Assembly: GCF_024298845.1 (NCBI RefSeq)
Contig: NZ_CP101158.1
Location: 1-64,000 of the forward strand
DNA: 64,000 bases
Reading direction: 5' to 3'
Source: Natronosalvus amylolyticus
GTDB taxonomy: Archaea; Halobacteriota; Halobacteria; Halobacteriales; Natrialbaceae
Shown here: positions 52,001-60,610 of the stretch, one piece after another
Layout of the letters: every line of letters begins with the position of its first letter
Numbering within the stretch: the stretch's first letter is position 1
Made by a program: the position numbers and the translations under genes
The notes under the pieces: model-generated
The model's database searches: none
What the model was told of the DNA's origin: nothing
The model's input: only the letters and a program-made list of their open reading frames with translations

Positions 52001-52772
52001 CTTCCGGACTGACGGCGAAGGCGTCCATACGGTTCGGATGACCTACGAATCAGCTTCCGGTGACACCTTCCAGGTGACTGAACGCGTTCGCGCGGGCGAA
52101 GCACCGGGCACCGACCGGGCGGTTATCCGTGCAGGCAAGACCGCCGTTGGGCCACACGCAGTCGTGGGGGCAGACCTCGAGAGCGCCCGGATTACCGAAG
52201 CCGATGACGGCACGCTCGAGATTGACGCCATTATCGGGCAGGGAGAGAACCCACCGGGCGAACTCCACGTGATGCCCGAACGAATCCTGAGCGGCGACGT
52301 TCACGAACTCGAGATATCGATTTACGAGGGCGACCTGGAACGCCAACTCGAGGACAGCCACGTCGCCGTCCAAATTCACTTCGATAGCTACAGTGAAGAT
52401 GCTATCGCGTGGCGCGACGGTGACGCCATCTATCGCGGTGGGGATACTCGCCACGGCGAGGTACAAGAACGCGAGAGCGGCAACTCCATCTTGAGTTCCT
52501 ATACACACGATGACGGCACGATCACAATAACCGTCAACGCTGATCCGAATCGACGTGACCGGTTCCGTCACGCCATCGATCAGTACTGGCCGTCGTTCGA
52601 TTGGGACGACCTCTCGCCGCTGATGACTGACTTGCTCATGTTCCTCACGTACACGCTCGAGGCCACTGTCGAAACCACGGCTCTCGAAGCGCAGACGACG
52701 GCGACACTCGAGACGGCTACCCAACCCGTAACGACACCAGCCACCGCCGGAGCTACAGAGGTGATAGTATGA
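49065..52772 (+). CDS. giant secreted beta-propeller surface protein
   Basis: A 1235-residue protein. Residues 30-52 form a signal or anchor helix. Residues 76-365 are a WD40/PQQ-like propeller with repeated blades such as NVRLIDTSDGSTIWTADV and GNVYILSFDNGETIDSW. A carboxypeptidase-regulatory domain begins at about 366 (SITGQVTDQSGDPVNNATV). The conserved body (DWGVGTTTI, VDQSFPGATTDGT, HHAVRTSLPEGVY), a Glu-rich coiled coil (735-815) and a Thr/Ala tail follow. The first 1.1 kb is AT-rich without CTCGAG; from about 50.17-50.27 kb composition is like the flanks. AAGGAGAA precedes the ATG. The stop overlaps the subtilase start. Confidence 0.88.
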   Translation: MRQSANSRDESLATRLWKSINSSMPSITYSQIFTILVVFLMVTSLSFSAMATGGMDRVEDRTTESSLLTQTFSEEEPTEYAAVSDGLGNVRLIDTSDGSTIWTADVTGSFTESVQIGPNREYVYMGDTNGNVYILSFDNGETIDSWQPHADTVTDIRIPSDGENMYTVGDDSYLRVTDLSTQSEEWRISLDDFYVWSLAISEEHNLAFAGTYGGMVKAVDLDTQTIEWQRDVGSRTHDLSISDDESSLAAVANRENIYNLDPETGDILTQYHDSNSYFRGVGISPEGDKTVAGNNDGYLVAFDSDGNELWSKTPHTDSVRAGAITPNGIYTASGDSDVKGYDSSGGEEWTNSMSSEIWSLDLTYDTGESITGQVTDQSGDPVNNATVEHWGISETVFDESAIDDLESEITSLEQDLNDLEPEDWQTFTDDFADAAGSPMLDLEAYRDDIGDTTYPLVHEEEDWGVGTTTIISSSVDDPRITTDADQPVIISLWDPDEGGTFIDNQVDQSFPGATTDGTVVIEQLGPSGIEDTRTVDTRSIYETTGATPWSTNEHHAVRTSLPEGVYRVYPDGNPAASYTFTVGEPDAIFDSWTADLENQLTNLGDRADILSDEINLRENADFDHLVNEGIAVRERTTTNETGHFELEVDSSVRTVNVQAYKADGEILEIIESAADGEDPSLDDVSIQDLREYRLDGYNGSFYLPMGTTTVDTTQEEIDPIEVQVYRSNGLPLDDIDRFEELQEWLENEFFDQNLTDFENQFEDLIEGLENEELDEFYEQLEGYAEHNDELRELIEEFDENDDLEDRIIELQEKIDDLETITAAPGDGEIDDGLLEFSQVFPMSIDDAIVTIVYENGDAETVPEEYVTVQSAGILSGDEVVVEGYEIDTDRAVADVRVQTVGENRIATGSSPIPNPAFQGSVAELDAVQFSTLAPGPDERLTVGLTPSDGTEFEQITSVEAFNGNDEQIDAEITDDDRVSFRTDGEGVHTVRMTYESASGDTFQVTERVRAGEAPGTDRAVIRAGKTAVGPHAVVGADLESARITEADDGTLEIDAIIGQGENPPGELHVMPERILSGDVHELEISIYEGDLERQLEDSHVAVQIHFDSYSEDAIAWRDGDAIYRGGDTRHGEVQERESGNSILSSYTHDDGTITITVNADPNRRDRFRHAIDQYWPSFDWDDLSPLMTDLLMFLTYTLEATVETTALEAQTTATLETATQPVTTPATAGATEVIV

Positions 52773-54373
52773 GCCGACGCAACGAGCGACCGATTTCGAG
52801 ACGCCACTTCCTCAAAACCGGGCAGGCGCTCGCGGTCACCGTCGCCACGCTCTCACCGACTGCCTCGGCGCTTCGCTCGAGAGTCCGTGGCTGGTCACCG
52901 CCCTCGGATGCTGTCTCACACTCGAACGACCGCTATAGTTGGCTCTTCCACGTCGAGGAAGGCAAGATGGACCGTCTCGAGGACTGGATCGAACGCAAAG
53001 ACCACCGTCGCCTCGAGTCGCCCTACACGCACGCACCGACGAACCGCGTGATGGTCGTCGCCAAACCCGCCGATATCGGCGTTCGCAACCGCGACCAGTT
53101 GTTCGCGAGTGACGTACTCTCGGAAGCCTCGTGGGTACGCTCTGGCACAATCGAACTCAATCGCAAACGCCATCTGGCCGACCCAATCGACCTCGATTCT
53201 ACCCGCGACACGTCCATCCACGATACCTCGTGGGCACAACGGCGGTGGCTCAACTTCGCCGCCGAAGGCGTTCCATCGACGACGGGCGTGGCCTTCGAGG
53301 GCGATATGGAGGAGACGACGATGTTGGATTCCCGTCGCCACACAGGCGCGCTCACCAGCCACCTCGATGAATACGGCCTCGAGTGGCCCGACGCCTCGAA
53401 CGTCGCGCTCGCCGTATCGGATACTGGTATCAATGATGGCCCGACGTTCGAAGCCGACGATGGCACAACCCGGATTCTCGAGACCTCGAAAAACCACCTC
53501 GATAGCGAGACGGGCGTTGAGGCTATCACGGACGGTAACGGCCACGGGACTGCGGTGGCCTCTTACGCTGCGGCCAACTCCTCGAGAACCCACCGTGGGT
53601 ATGCACCCGACGCCCAACTGCTCGGACTGAAATCCCTGGATGATGGGGGCGCTGGTGAAACAGCCGATATCGCAGATTCGATCACCTACGCCGCCGATCA
53701 GGGCGCAGACGTACTCGTGATGAGCCTTGGATCGTTCGCCTACAGCGCAACCATCCAACGCGCACTCGAGTACGCTGTCGACTCCGGCACGATTCCGGTC
53801 GCCGCCGCCGGAAACGACCGCCAATTCTCTCGCTGGCTGGCAACGCCGGCCTCGAGCGACCACGCTATCGGCGTCGGGGCCACGACGGTCGAATCACCGG
53901 AAGACACTCTGAGTGCGTACTACTCAAATACGGGGCCACACGACGGCCTGATCGACACCTCTGGCGGGGAAACTGCCGGAGCAATGCCGACGATTGGCGC
54001 TCCGGGCTGTAAGACCGTCGCCGAAGTCGTTTCGACACGCGGCACTGTCGATCACGTCGATTACACGGGTACGAGCATGGCCGCCCCACACGTCGCGGGC
54101 GTCATTGCCCTGCTCGTAGCTCACGAGGGCCGCCTTGAGTACGAGGACGTGATAGATCGACTCCAGGCCGCCGCTTCGCCGGTTCCTAACGCCGCCGAAG
54201 AGGAAGTGGGCGCTGGCCTACCACACGTTGCCCGGACGCTCGCGGGTGTCGAAAGCGAGGAAACACAGGCTGAGGCGATGACGACCGAAGCTCGAGAGCG
54301 CGGGCTCGCGTACGACGCCCTGTCGAATTACCCGCTCACCCAGATTGCGGGCACACTCGAGTCCTGGTACTAA
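52769..54373 (+). CDS. Tat-exported subtilisin-like serine protease
   Basis: A 534-residue S8 protease. ISRRHFLKTG is a twin-arginine signal. Catalytic Asp is in ALAVSDTGIN (about residue 217), His in GNGHGTAVASYA (about 258), Asn in AAAGND and Ser in YTGTSMAAPHVAGV (about 436). The N-terminal 150 residues are likely a propeptide. It is coupled to the giant protein gene, which suggests that it matures or releases that protein, or processes recipient surface proteins; inferred. Confidence 0.93.
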   Translation: MSRRNERPISRRHFLKTGQALAVTVATLSPTASALRSRVRGWSPPSDAVSHSNDRYSWLFHVEEGKMDRLEDWIERKDHRRLESPYTHAPTNRVMVVAKPADIGVRNRDQLFASDVLSEASWVRSGTIELNRKRHLADPIDLDSTRDTSIHDTSWAQRRWLNFAAEGVPSTTGVAFEGDMEETTMLDSRRHTGALTSHLDEYGLEWPDASNVALAVSDTGINDGPTFEADDGTTRILETSKNHLDSETGVEAITDGNGHGTAVASYAAANSSRTHRGYAPDAQLLGLKSLDDGGAGETADIADSITYAADQGADVLVMSLGSFAYSATIQRALEYAVDSGTIPVAAAGNDRQFSRWLATPASSDHAIGVGATTVESPEDTLSAYYSNTGPHDGLIDTSGGETAGAMPTIGAPGCKTVAEVVSTRGTVDHVDYTGTSMAAPHVAGVIALLVAHEGRLEYEDVIDRLQAAASPVPNAAEEEVGAGLPHVARTLAGVESEETQAEAMTTEARERGLAYDALSNYPLTQIAGTLESWY

Positions 54374-54378
54374 TCCCT

Positions 54379-55242
54379 ATGACCGACAGCACACCCACCC
54401 AAATGAGCGCAAGCGACAGCCAACACCAGGGCTCTCGAAGCCGACGTGGCTTCCTCCGAACGCTCCCGACCTCGCTTACGCTGGGTACTATCGGGTCTGT
54501 CCAGTCAGCGACCGCCAACGAAGGCACCGAGTACGAGTGGGTCAATGACGGTGACTATATCGAGCGTACGTTCGACGAAGACACGCTCCTCGAGTGGGTA
54601 CCGTTCCTCAATATCTCGAGTGACGCCCGCCGCAAATTCATCGGCCTGTACGGGTTCACCGCCCGATCACCGGATCACGATACCGACGCCCACTGCTTTT
54701 GGGCGCGGTACACTCACCAAGAGTCGGCAGCCGATGATATGGGATTCTGGGACGAAGCCGCTGGCTGGATGAGCTCAGATTCTCACCTTTGGGATCACGA
54801 GCCATCTACGATTTTCACCGATAGCCAAACCGGTGAGTTCCGGAAGGCAATCGCCACGGGCTACCATCACTACCCACTCGAGATATCGGCGATGAACGCA
54901 CCACTGACACAGTTCTACGGCACTCGAGATAGCCACCTACACCTCAACGTCGTCGACCCGTGGCACCACTATACGGTTGACCATAATGAGCAGGGCCAGG
55001 ACCCAACTTATTTCGGGCGCTTTGAATCGTTCATCGCGAACCGCGATTCGTGGGAGGAGCAGAACATCTTCAAAAACTCGAACCCACTGGCAATCGACAA
55101 CCCGTGGGCGCTTGCAGATGGCCGGGCCGATTCCTGGTGGGACGAAAGCACTCGTGACGCGCGTGCAGCCCGCATCTGGGCCTACCTCGGCCTACGCGGG
55201 GCCGGTGACGTTGACTCGAGTGTCCTACCAGCCCTCTACTGA
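54379..55242 (+). CDS. Tat-exported protein
   Basis: A 287-residue secreted protein with twin-arginine signal (GSRSRRGFLRTLP) and mature domain rich in His, Trp and Asp (TDAHCFWARYTHQ, YHHYPLEIS, DPWHHYTVDHNE), suggesting metal binding. No family recognised. It starts five bases after the subtilase stop. Confidence 0.75.
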   Translation: MTDSTPTQMSASDSQHQGSRSRRGFLRTLPTSLTLGTIGSVQSATANEGTEYEWVNDGDYIERTFDEDTLLEWVPFLNISSDARRKFIGLYGFTARSPDHDTDAHCFWARYTHQESAADDMGFWDEAAGWMSSDSHLWDHEPSTIFTDSQTGEFRKAIATGYHHYPLEISAMNAPLTQFYGTRDSHLHLNVVDPWHHYTVDHNEQGQDPTYFGRFESFIANRDSWEEQNIFKNSNPLAIDNPWALADGRADSWWDESTRDARAARIWAYLGLRGAGDVDSSVLPALY

Positions 55243-55379
55243 AATCATGATCCAAACACTACATCCGAGATACTCAGCAGGCGGTGTACCCCCACCTCTG
55301 AGTGATCCAACCCCACACTCGAGTACAGCCCGCTAACCAACCTCCCGATCTCGTTCCTTTTAGGAACACTCCGAATCCA

Positions 55380-56483
55380 ATGAGACACTTCACCAAACTC
55401 ACTGCCGTGTTCATGCTGCTCGTCGTCGCGATGGCGGCCATGACCGGCTCCGTTGCAGCCGCAGAATCACCCGTAATCACTACCGAAAGCGACCTCGACG
55501 AAGGCGTTACCGTCCAGAACTTCAACGCCTCGAGTGAGCAAACCTCAACACTTCAGTTCGAGACGGACACGACCGTCGACACTAACTCCGTGTCGGTGAC
55601 GATCGAAGCCCAAAACGGTACTCACTACGACAAAGACGACAACTACGCCGACTACGAACTTGTCGAAGAGAATAACGTCGATGGCAACGACGTTCACGCG
55701 TTCAACATCGGCCACGACGACCTCGAGACGGTGCCGATCGACGCCAACGGCACGACCGATATCGACATCACGGTCGCACACACGTACACTGACACCGAAG
55801 GCAACACGGTCACCGACGAGACGACCATCACCGTAACGCTCGAGGCGACCAACGAGCGAACCGTACTCTTCGTGAACGAGGAAGCGCTCGAGAATGACGA
55901 CGTTGGCCCGGAGATCGACGTTGACGAGTACGAATCGCCGTGGTACTCAAGCGATGACGACACACCGGACACCTACCACATCGAAGACGATCTCGCCATC
56001 GACGGCGCGAACACGACGGTCTACGTGTTCTTCGACCACGATGACATGGCTGAGGCGTTCGACACCGAAGCCGATTCGGAGTCGTTCATCTCGGATCTGA
56101 CGTTCTTCGATACCGATGAGGAGACCGTCTACCGCGTCTACGCCGACTCGCCCGGTGACGCGACCGACGCCGACGAGGATACCTACATGCTGGTTCACAG
56201 CAACTCGCTGGAACTCGTCATCGGTGACGAGTACGACGGCGAAGAGTCCCTCGAGGGCCACGTTGGAAGCCACGCACCTGGCGACCTCGATGACGTTGGC
56301 TTCTGGGACCTCCAGAGTACGTACTTCGACCTGCAAGACATGAGCTTCCTGAGCCTGGACTTCGCGTCGACTGATTTCTGGGAGTCGCTCTGGGATGCGC
56401 GCTCGGCTAACGGCGGGCTGCTGCCCGTCCTGTCCGTGATGGCCGGTGGCATTGCCGTGACCCGTCGCCGTCCGGGGGCCTAA
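55380..56483 (+). CDS. secreted protein with C-terminal membrane anchor
   Basis: A 367-residue protein. Signal peptide TKLTAVFMLLVVAMAAMTG, an acidic Asp/Thr-rich extracellular part, and a C-terminal hydrophobic helix ending in basic residues (LPVLSVMAGGIAVTRRRPGA), like haloarchaeal surface proteins anchored at the C-terminus. ATG 55380 is chosen because the signal peptide starts there. Confidence 0.75.
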   Translation: MRHFTKLTAVFMLLVVAMAAMTGSVAAAESPVITTESDLDEGVTVQNFNASSEQTSTLQFETDTTVDTNSVSVTIEAQNGTHYDKDDNYADYELVEENNVDGNDVHAFNIGHDDLETVPIDANGTTDIDITVAHTYTDTEGNTVTDETTITVTLEATNERTVLFVNEEALENDDVGPEIDVDEYESPWYSSDDDTPDTYHIEDDLAIDGANTTVYVFFDHDDMAEAFDTEADSESFISDLTFFDTDEETVYRVYADSPGDATDADEDTYMLVHSNSLELVIGDEYDGEESLEGHVGSHAPGDLDDVGFWDLQSTYFDLQDMSFLSLDFASTDFWESLWDARSANGGLLPVLSVMAGGIAVTRRRPGA

Positions 56484-56490
56484 ACCTACG

Positions 56491-56757
56491 ATGAGCCAGC
56501 GAACACAGGCACTAGGCCGTGTGTGGTCGCTACTCTGGCAGTTCACAGTTGGGTACGTCCTCGCTTTGATCATCGGGATTATCGCGATGATTTGGGCGAT
56601 ACTCGACTTGCTGTGGCAACTGATCAGTGGCCGGAACGATTTCTCCGAAGACTCACTGCCCGCACAGTGGGTCTCGAGGACGATTTCGTGGAATGCTACC
56701 CAAACCATCTACGGTTTGACAGGCGGGGCCGATAGAAAATGGCGACCGCTGCCCTGA
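56491..56757 (+). CDS. small membrane protein
   Basis: An 88-residue protein with a membrane region (VGYVLALIIGIIAMIWAILD, about residues 22-45) and amphipathic flanks. It starts seven bases after the previous stop. Part of the series of small membrane proteins in this block. Confidence 0.62.
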   Translation: MSQRTQALGRVWSLLWQFTVGYVLALIIGIIAMIWAILDLLWQLISGRNDFSEDSLPAQWVSRTISWNATQTIYGLTGGADRKWRPLP

Positions 56758-56853
56758 CCTGACGAAACCAGTTTTCGCGGTTGCCCGTTTGGACACCACT
56801 CACCAGTCGTGAGCGTGAGTAGTGCGTCAGTTCGACTCTGACGGCGGGCACTT

Positions 56854-57294
56854 ATGGCAACGACCTCAAGCAATGCCAGTTCCAACCCATCCCAGACTGA
56901 CCGCCTACCTCAAGATGGCTTCGAGGCCACGCTCAAAGAGACGGGCGTCCGGCTGTCCGGTCTTACCCGACACGACGCCGTGACTCGGCGCTACAAACCG
57001 CTGGGCGGGTACACTCGCTTTTCGATGAGCGAACCGTTCGAGACGCTTCGGGATGCAATCCACCTCGAGTCTCGACTTCGACTCAAGCCACCGGGAGCGT
57101 TCAAACCCACGGCTTCAACCCGTAAAGCTCGCGTGTGGGAAGCCTACGGTCATACGGTCACGCTTCGAAAGCCGGACCTGTTCGGTTCGTGGACGCTCAC
57201 CGTCAACGGCCAGTCACGACTCGAGAGTGTCGAGCGACTCGAGGCGTTCGAAGCCGCCGCCGAAGCAATGTTCGAAATCGTCGAGCGACAGTGA
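56854..57294 (+). CDS. hypothetical protein
   Basis: A 146-residue soluble, basic-to-neutral protein (TRHDAVTRRYKPLGGYTRFS) of strand-rich pattern with a helical end. Probably cytoplasmic within the envelope block. No family recognised. Confidence 0.6.
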   Translation: MATTSSNASSNPSQTDRLPQDGFEATLKETGVRLSGLTRHDAVTRRYKPLGGYTRFSMSEPFETLRDAIHLESRLRLKPPGAFKPTASTRKARVWEAYGHTVTLRKPDLFGSWTLTVNGQSRLESVERLEAFEAAAEAMFEIVERQ

Positions 57295-57300
57295 CCGGCC

Positions 57301-57447
57301 ATGCCGGGCAAAGACAAAGGCGGCTGGTACGGCGACTCTCGAGGCCACTCGGATGCCGCCCACCAACGATACGAAAACCGAGTCCAAACGTGGCTTCGCC
57401 GTGTTCGCTGGAAACTCGGCGACCTCTTCGGGCGGCTCAAACCCTGA
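57301..57447 (+). CDS. 48-residue basic mini-protein
   Basis: From the ATG at 57301: starts MPGKDKGGWYGDSRGHSD and ends with a basic amphipathic helix (RVRWKLGDLFGRLKP). It fits neatly between coupled neighbours. The same opening style recurs at 63813 (MPDKDD). Possibly membrane-associated. Confidence 0.6.
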   Translation: MPGKDKGGWYGDSRGHSDAAHQRYENRVQTWLRRVRWKLGDLFGRLKP

Positions 57448-57460
57448 TCCAAATTCACCT

Positions 57461-58249
57461 ATGAGATACAACACACCCAAACACGTAGCCGTCGCTCTCT
57501 TACTCCTGGTTTCAGTGCTGACAGTCGCCATGCTCTTGGCGTCGGCACCCGCCGTTGCGGAGACGACCAACGAGAGTGACGGCTCGCTGTTCGACGACCT
57601 CTCCGATGGGGAAACACAGACTCTCGAGACGGGAGAGGATGAGGAACCGGAGGGCTTCGCGGCTGTCCAACAGACTATCGAGGATACCGTCATCACGACG
57701 TACACACTGTTTCGGGGCTCAACAGCGGGCCTCTATGACCGCGTGCAATACGAAGCCGGTCAGATCAATCCGTTCGCCGAACCCGTAGACGTCGGCCATC
57801 AGGCTAACGAGACGGTCATGCTTGTGAACGGCAACGACGACGCGATCGTTTCCTATCTGAACAACCAGACCAACGCCGCACCCGATGGCGACCTCGAGTA
57901 CCACCAGTTCACGCTCGTGGGCGAAAATAGCGATGGCGAACCCGTCGAAGAGACGTTCGATGTCGGCCTCGAGTACGATCACGACGCCGAAGAATACGTG
58001 ACGGTCGAAGCCGCTCGAGAGAGTACGCACGAACCGGATGAAGAACACGTCCATAAGGGCTTCCTCGCAGAAGAGACCGCTGGTGAAACCGTCTACCTCC
58101 TCGAGAACTTCGTCTACGATGACGAGCCAATCGATGAGGAATACATCGCCCGCTCGACAACGCGCTATGGTGGCCTTTTCGGGTCGTTCTTCGAAAGCAC
58201 GCTCCTCGGTGATGACCTCGAGTACATCGATGACGGTGATTTCGAATGA
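57461..58249 (+). CDS. secreted protein
   Basis: A 262-residue protein. Signal peptide VAVALLLLVSVLTVAMLLA, then a very acidic extracellular domain. It has phrases similar in spirit to the 55380 protein (TVMLVNGNDDAIVSY versus TYMLVHSNSLELVIG), so the two may be distant relatives. The ATG at 57461 is set by the signal peptide; the stop overlaps the next gene (ATGA). Confidence 0.72.
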   Translation: MRYNTPKHVAVALLLLVSVLTVAMLLASAPAVAETTNESDGSLFDDLSDGETQTLETGEDEEPEGFAAVQQTIEDTVITTYTLFRGSTAGLYDRVQYEAGQINPFAEPVDVGHQANETVMLVNGNDDAIVSYLNNQTNAAPDGDLEYHQFTLVGENSDGEPVEETFDVGLEYDHDAEEYVTVEAARESTHEPDEEHVHKGFLAEETAGETVYLLENFVYDDEPIDEEYIARSTTRYGGLFGSFFESTLLGDDLEYIDDGDFE

Positions 58250-58617
58250 GCCGTCTCAAATCCGCCGCTCGATGGCCGTTCGCAGTCACCCGACAGCACC
58301 TCGGAAACATCTGGGCCGTCTTACAAACTGTCTCACTGGGTGACCTACTCCCGCCGTGGCTTCGTGAAAATATCCGAGACACCTGGAAATGGCTGAAACA
58401 ACAGGTCCCGAACGTCGTCGGCTATCGGGCAACGCCGTACGAGCAGATGGTTGCCAGCGTTGCGCTAGCCCTTGTGATGGTCTTAGCTAGCCTCGGGATA
58501 CTGACGTGGTTGGCACTCGTGATGATCGTCCCGTTCCTCGTGGGTGCAGCCCGCCTCAATCCGGTGGTCGATCGGGCGTGGCCGCTCGCCGACACAAACG
58601 GAGGTGAGCCGGTCTAA
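58246..58617 (+). CDS. membrane protein
   Basis: A 123-residue protein. An amphipathic N-terminus (RQHLGNIWAVLQTVSLGDLL) precedes a hydrophobic stretch (MVASVALALVMVLASLGILT...LVMIVPFLVG) likely crossing the membrane twice. Coupled to both neighbours. Confidence 0.65.
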   Translation: MSRLKSAARWPFAVTRQHLGNIWAVLQTVSLGDLLPPWLRENIRDTWKWLKQQVPNVVGYRATPYEQMVASVALALVMVLASLGILTWLALVMIVPFLVGAARLNPVVDRAWPLADTNGGEPV

Positions 58618-58922
58618 TGCGCTGGGTTCCAAACCTCGAGTTACGTCGCCGGCTTCGGTCGGGCACACTGCTCACGTTCCGTGGGCTGTCGATCGTCGCC
58701 TTCGTCGTGATCATGGGATTGCTCGTGGCGCTCACGCTCCCAACCAGCCCCGTTTTCGCCGGCATTCTGGCGACGTTCATCCTGTTTTTCATGCTCCGAG
58801 CTATGATGCCCGTCGAGAAGATCGATGCCGCCGTGAACGCCCTGCTAACGGGCGAAGCGGGCGAACGCGCGTATCTCTGGCTCGAGAACCGAGTCTCGAG
58901 ACTCACTGGGTGGTTCCGATGA
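58617..58922 (+). CDS. two-helix membrane protein
   Basis: A 101-residue protein with two membrane helices (about residues 16-40 and 42-60) between basic ends. The start follows directly on the upstream stop (TAATG). No family recognised. Confidence 0.65.
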   Translation: MRWVPNLELRRRLRSGTLLTFRGLSIVAFVVIMGLLVALTLPTSPVFAGILATFILFFMLRAMMPVEKIDAAVNALLTGEAGERAYLWLENRVSRLTGWFR

Positions 58923-59947
58923 CAAAAGACACCAAAACCAACACACGCGCTCGAGTGCTTTCCGTCACGCTCGCTGCGTTACTCGTGGCCTCTCTGGTCA
59001 CGTTCGGCTTAGGACTCTCGAGTACGGCACTCGCAGACACCGACGCAGACGCCGTGTGTGAACCAGAGCGCTCAATCACCTACGATGAGTTCCGTACCGA
59101 CCAGGCGACCGTCGACGAAGCCAACCACACTGGGTCGACAGACGTGAGCAAAGACAACACGCTCGCGACCATTGAGGGGGGTGAGGCGTTCCACCGCGTC
59201 ACGCTCGAGAACCCTAACTCCTACTGTGTCGAATTCGAGTTGCAAATCTCTGAGGAGCTGGTAACGCCATCGACGATTGGCACGATATCGGGGAGCGAAC
59301 TCGAGGGGTTTGAGGATTACCCAACGCCCAAAGCGTACTGGGAGTCAACCCATAGCTTCGACCAAGACGAGACGTACACGCGGATCACGGTGACGATGCC
59401 TGCCGAAAGCCAGGCACTGTTCGCACCGTCGAAAGCTCGCGTCGAAGGCCTCTCGTGGATCGGTGAAGGCGCTGCTGCCGCCGAAGGCTTACAGGATCGA
59501 CTCGTTAGCTCACTCGGATTCGGGTCGGACCTCGAGACACGAGAGTACACACTCGAGGGCAACGATAGCGAGACGGTCACAATCGATCTGGTAAACCCAC
59601 AGACGGGTGAGCCACTCGAGGATTGGCACGCCACCTACACGGTCGATGGCAGTCACGATATTCCACTGGATAGTGGCTCTGACGAACCGGTGTACTACCG
59701 CGAACTGACTGACGACGATGGCGACGTCACGGCTATCGAGATCACGTTCAACGAAGCCGCCGAACTCGAGTTCACGGCTGATCCACGTGTTCGGGACACC
59801 CTGAGTTACGACCTCACGTCCTTCGAGGCTGACCTCCGGGCCTTAATGGGGAGTATCAACCTCCCGTTCATGGTCGTCGGTGAGCCAACCACCATGCCGC
59901 TGCCGACACTGACGGATGTTACAACCGGATTCGAGGTGAGTCCATGA
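58919..59947 (+). CDS. secreted surface protein
   Basis: A 342-residue protein. Signal peptide LSVTLAALLVASLVTFGLGL; the mature part is beta-rich and acidic, with two Cys (DAVCEPE and NSYCVEF) that might form a disulfide. C-terminal hydrophobic patch SINLPFMVVGEPT. Coupled to both neighbours. Confidence 0.72.
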   Translation: MTKDTKTNTRARVLSVTLAALLVASLVTFGLGLSSTALADTDADAVCEPERSITYDEFRTDQATVDEANHTGSTDVSKDNTLATIEGGEAFHRVTLENPNSYCVEFELQISEELVTPSTIGTISGSELEGFEDYPTPKAYWESTHSFDQDETYTRITVTMPAESQALFAPSKARVEGLSWIGEGAAAAEGLQDRLVSSLGFGSDLETREYTLEGNDSETVTIDLVNPQTGEPLEDWHATYTVDGSHDIPLDSGSDEPVYYRELTDDDGDVTAIEITFNEAAELEFTADPRVRDTLSYDLTSFEADLRALMGSINLPFMVVGEPTTMPLPTLTDVTTGFEVSP

Positions 59948-60183
59948 TCAGCGCCGATCACGTTATCTGGGGGATTGCCATAATCGCTGTTGGAATTACG
60001 TTCCTGAACCCTGGTGGCCTCATCATCGGCCTTGCTATCGCGCTGTTCGTACTCGGTGGCCGGTACGGACTCCCGTTTGCTCGAGACGTCTACACGGCCC
60101 GCCAGAGCGGTGTCTCGAGCGCGAAAGTTCGGCAGAAAGCTCGCGATATGGGCAGTGGCCGAAACCGTGAGGGTGAGCCCTAA
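59944..60183 (+). CDS. small membrane protein
   Basis: A 79-residue protein with two hydrophobic helices (WGIAIIAVGITFLNPGGLII and IALFVLGGRYGLPF) and a basic C-terminal tail. Coupled both sides. Confidence 0.65.
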   Translation: MISADHVIWGIAIIAVGITFLNPGGLIIGLAIALFVLGGRYGLPFARDVYTARQSGVSSAKVRQKARDMGSGRNREGEP

Positions 60184-60464
60184 TGGCGATGAACCAACTC
60201 CTGACCGTCTTACTCGCTATCGGCGTCGGCCTGGCGATTGGGCATCTGGCCTTCTCGTCTCGAGGCGATTCATCGGTGATCCTGTACAGCGCCTACGGCA
60301 CGCTTTCGATGACCTTCGGCATGGTGATCGGGGCGTTCCTCATCCTCGGCGGGTTTCACCGAACGGGCGTCGTTGTCCTTGCAGTGACGTACTTCCTCGC
60401 TCGAGGCAACTACGACCGATTCCAGAGCGAGCGAGATATGCGAGCAAAAGCTGCCAATCGGTGA
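60183..60464 (+). CDS. small membrane protein
   Basis: A 93-residue protein with hydrophobic segments at about residues 5-22, 40-58 and 62-72 and a charged C-terminal end (RFQSERDMRAKAANR). TAATG-type start overlap. A T6 run follows its stop (about 60470), a possible weak terminator. Confidence 0.65.
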   Translation: MAMNQLLTVLLAIGVGLAIGHLAFSSRGDSSVILYSAYGTLSMTFGMVIGAFLILGGFHRTGVVVLAVTYFLARGNYDRFQSERDMRAKAANR

Positions 60465-60571
60465 GCGGCTTTTTTCATCGACCGGATTTTCAAAATGCTT
60501 CCAAAGACATTCAAAACCCAGATTCATCGACCCAGAGCGCGCGAAACGCCAGATCCACAGCCACCGCCAGA

Positions 60572-60583
60572 TGTAGTACTACA
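60572..60583. repeat. TGTAGTACTACA palindrome 6
   Basis: Perfect copy, extended to 16 bp GATGTAGTACTACATC (60570-60585) exactly as copy 1, in the only sizeable gap of this part of the envelope block and 27 bases before the ATG at 60611. Confidence 0.72.
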
Positions 60584-60610
60584 TCGACAAGCCGGAGGGG
60601 GTGAGGCCTA

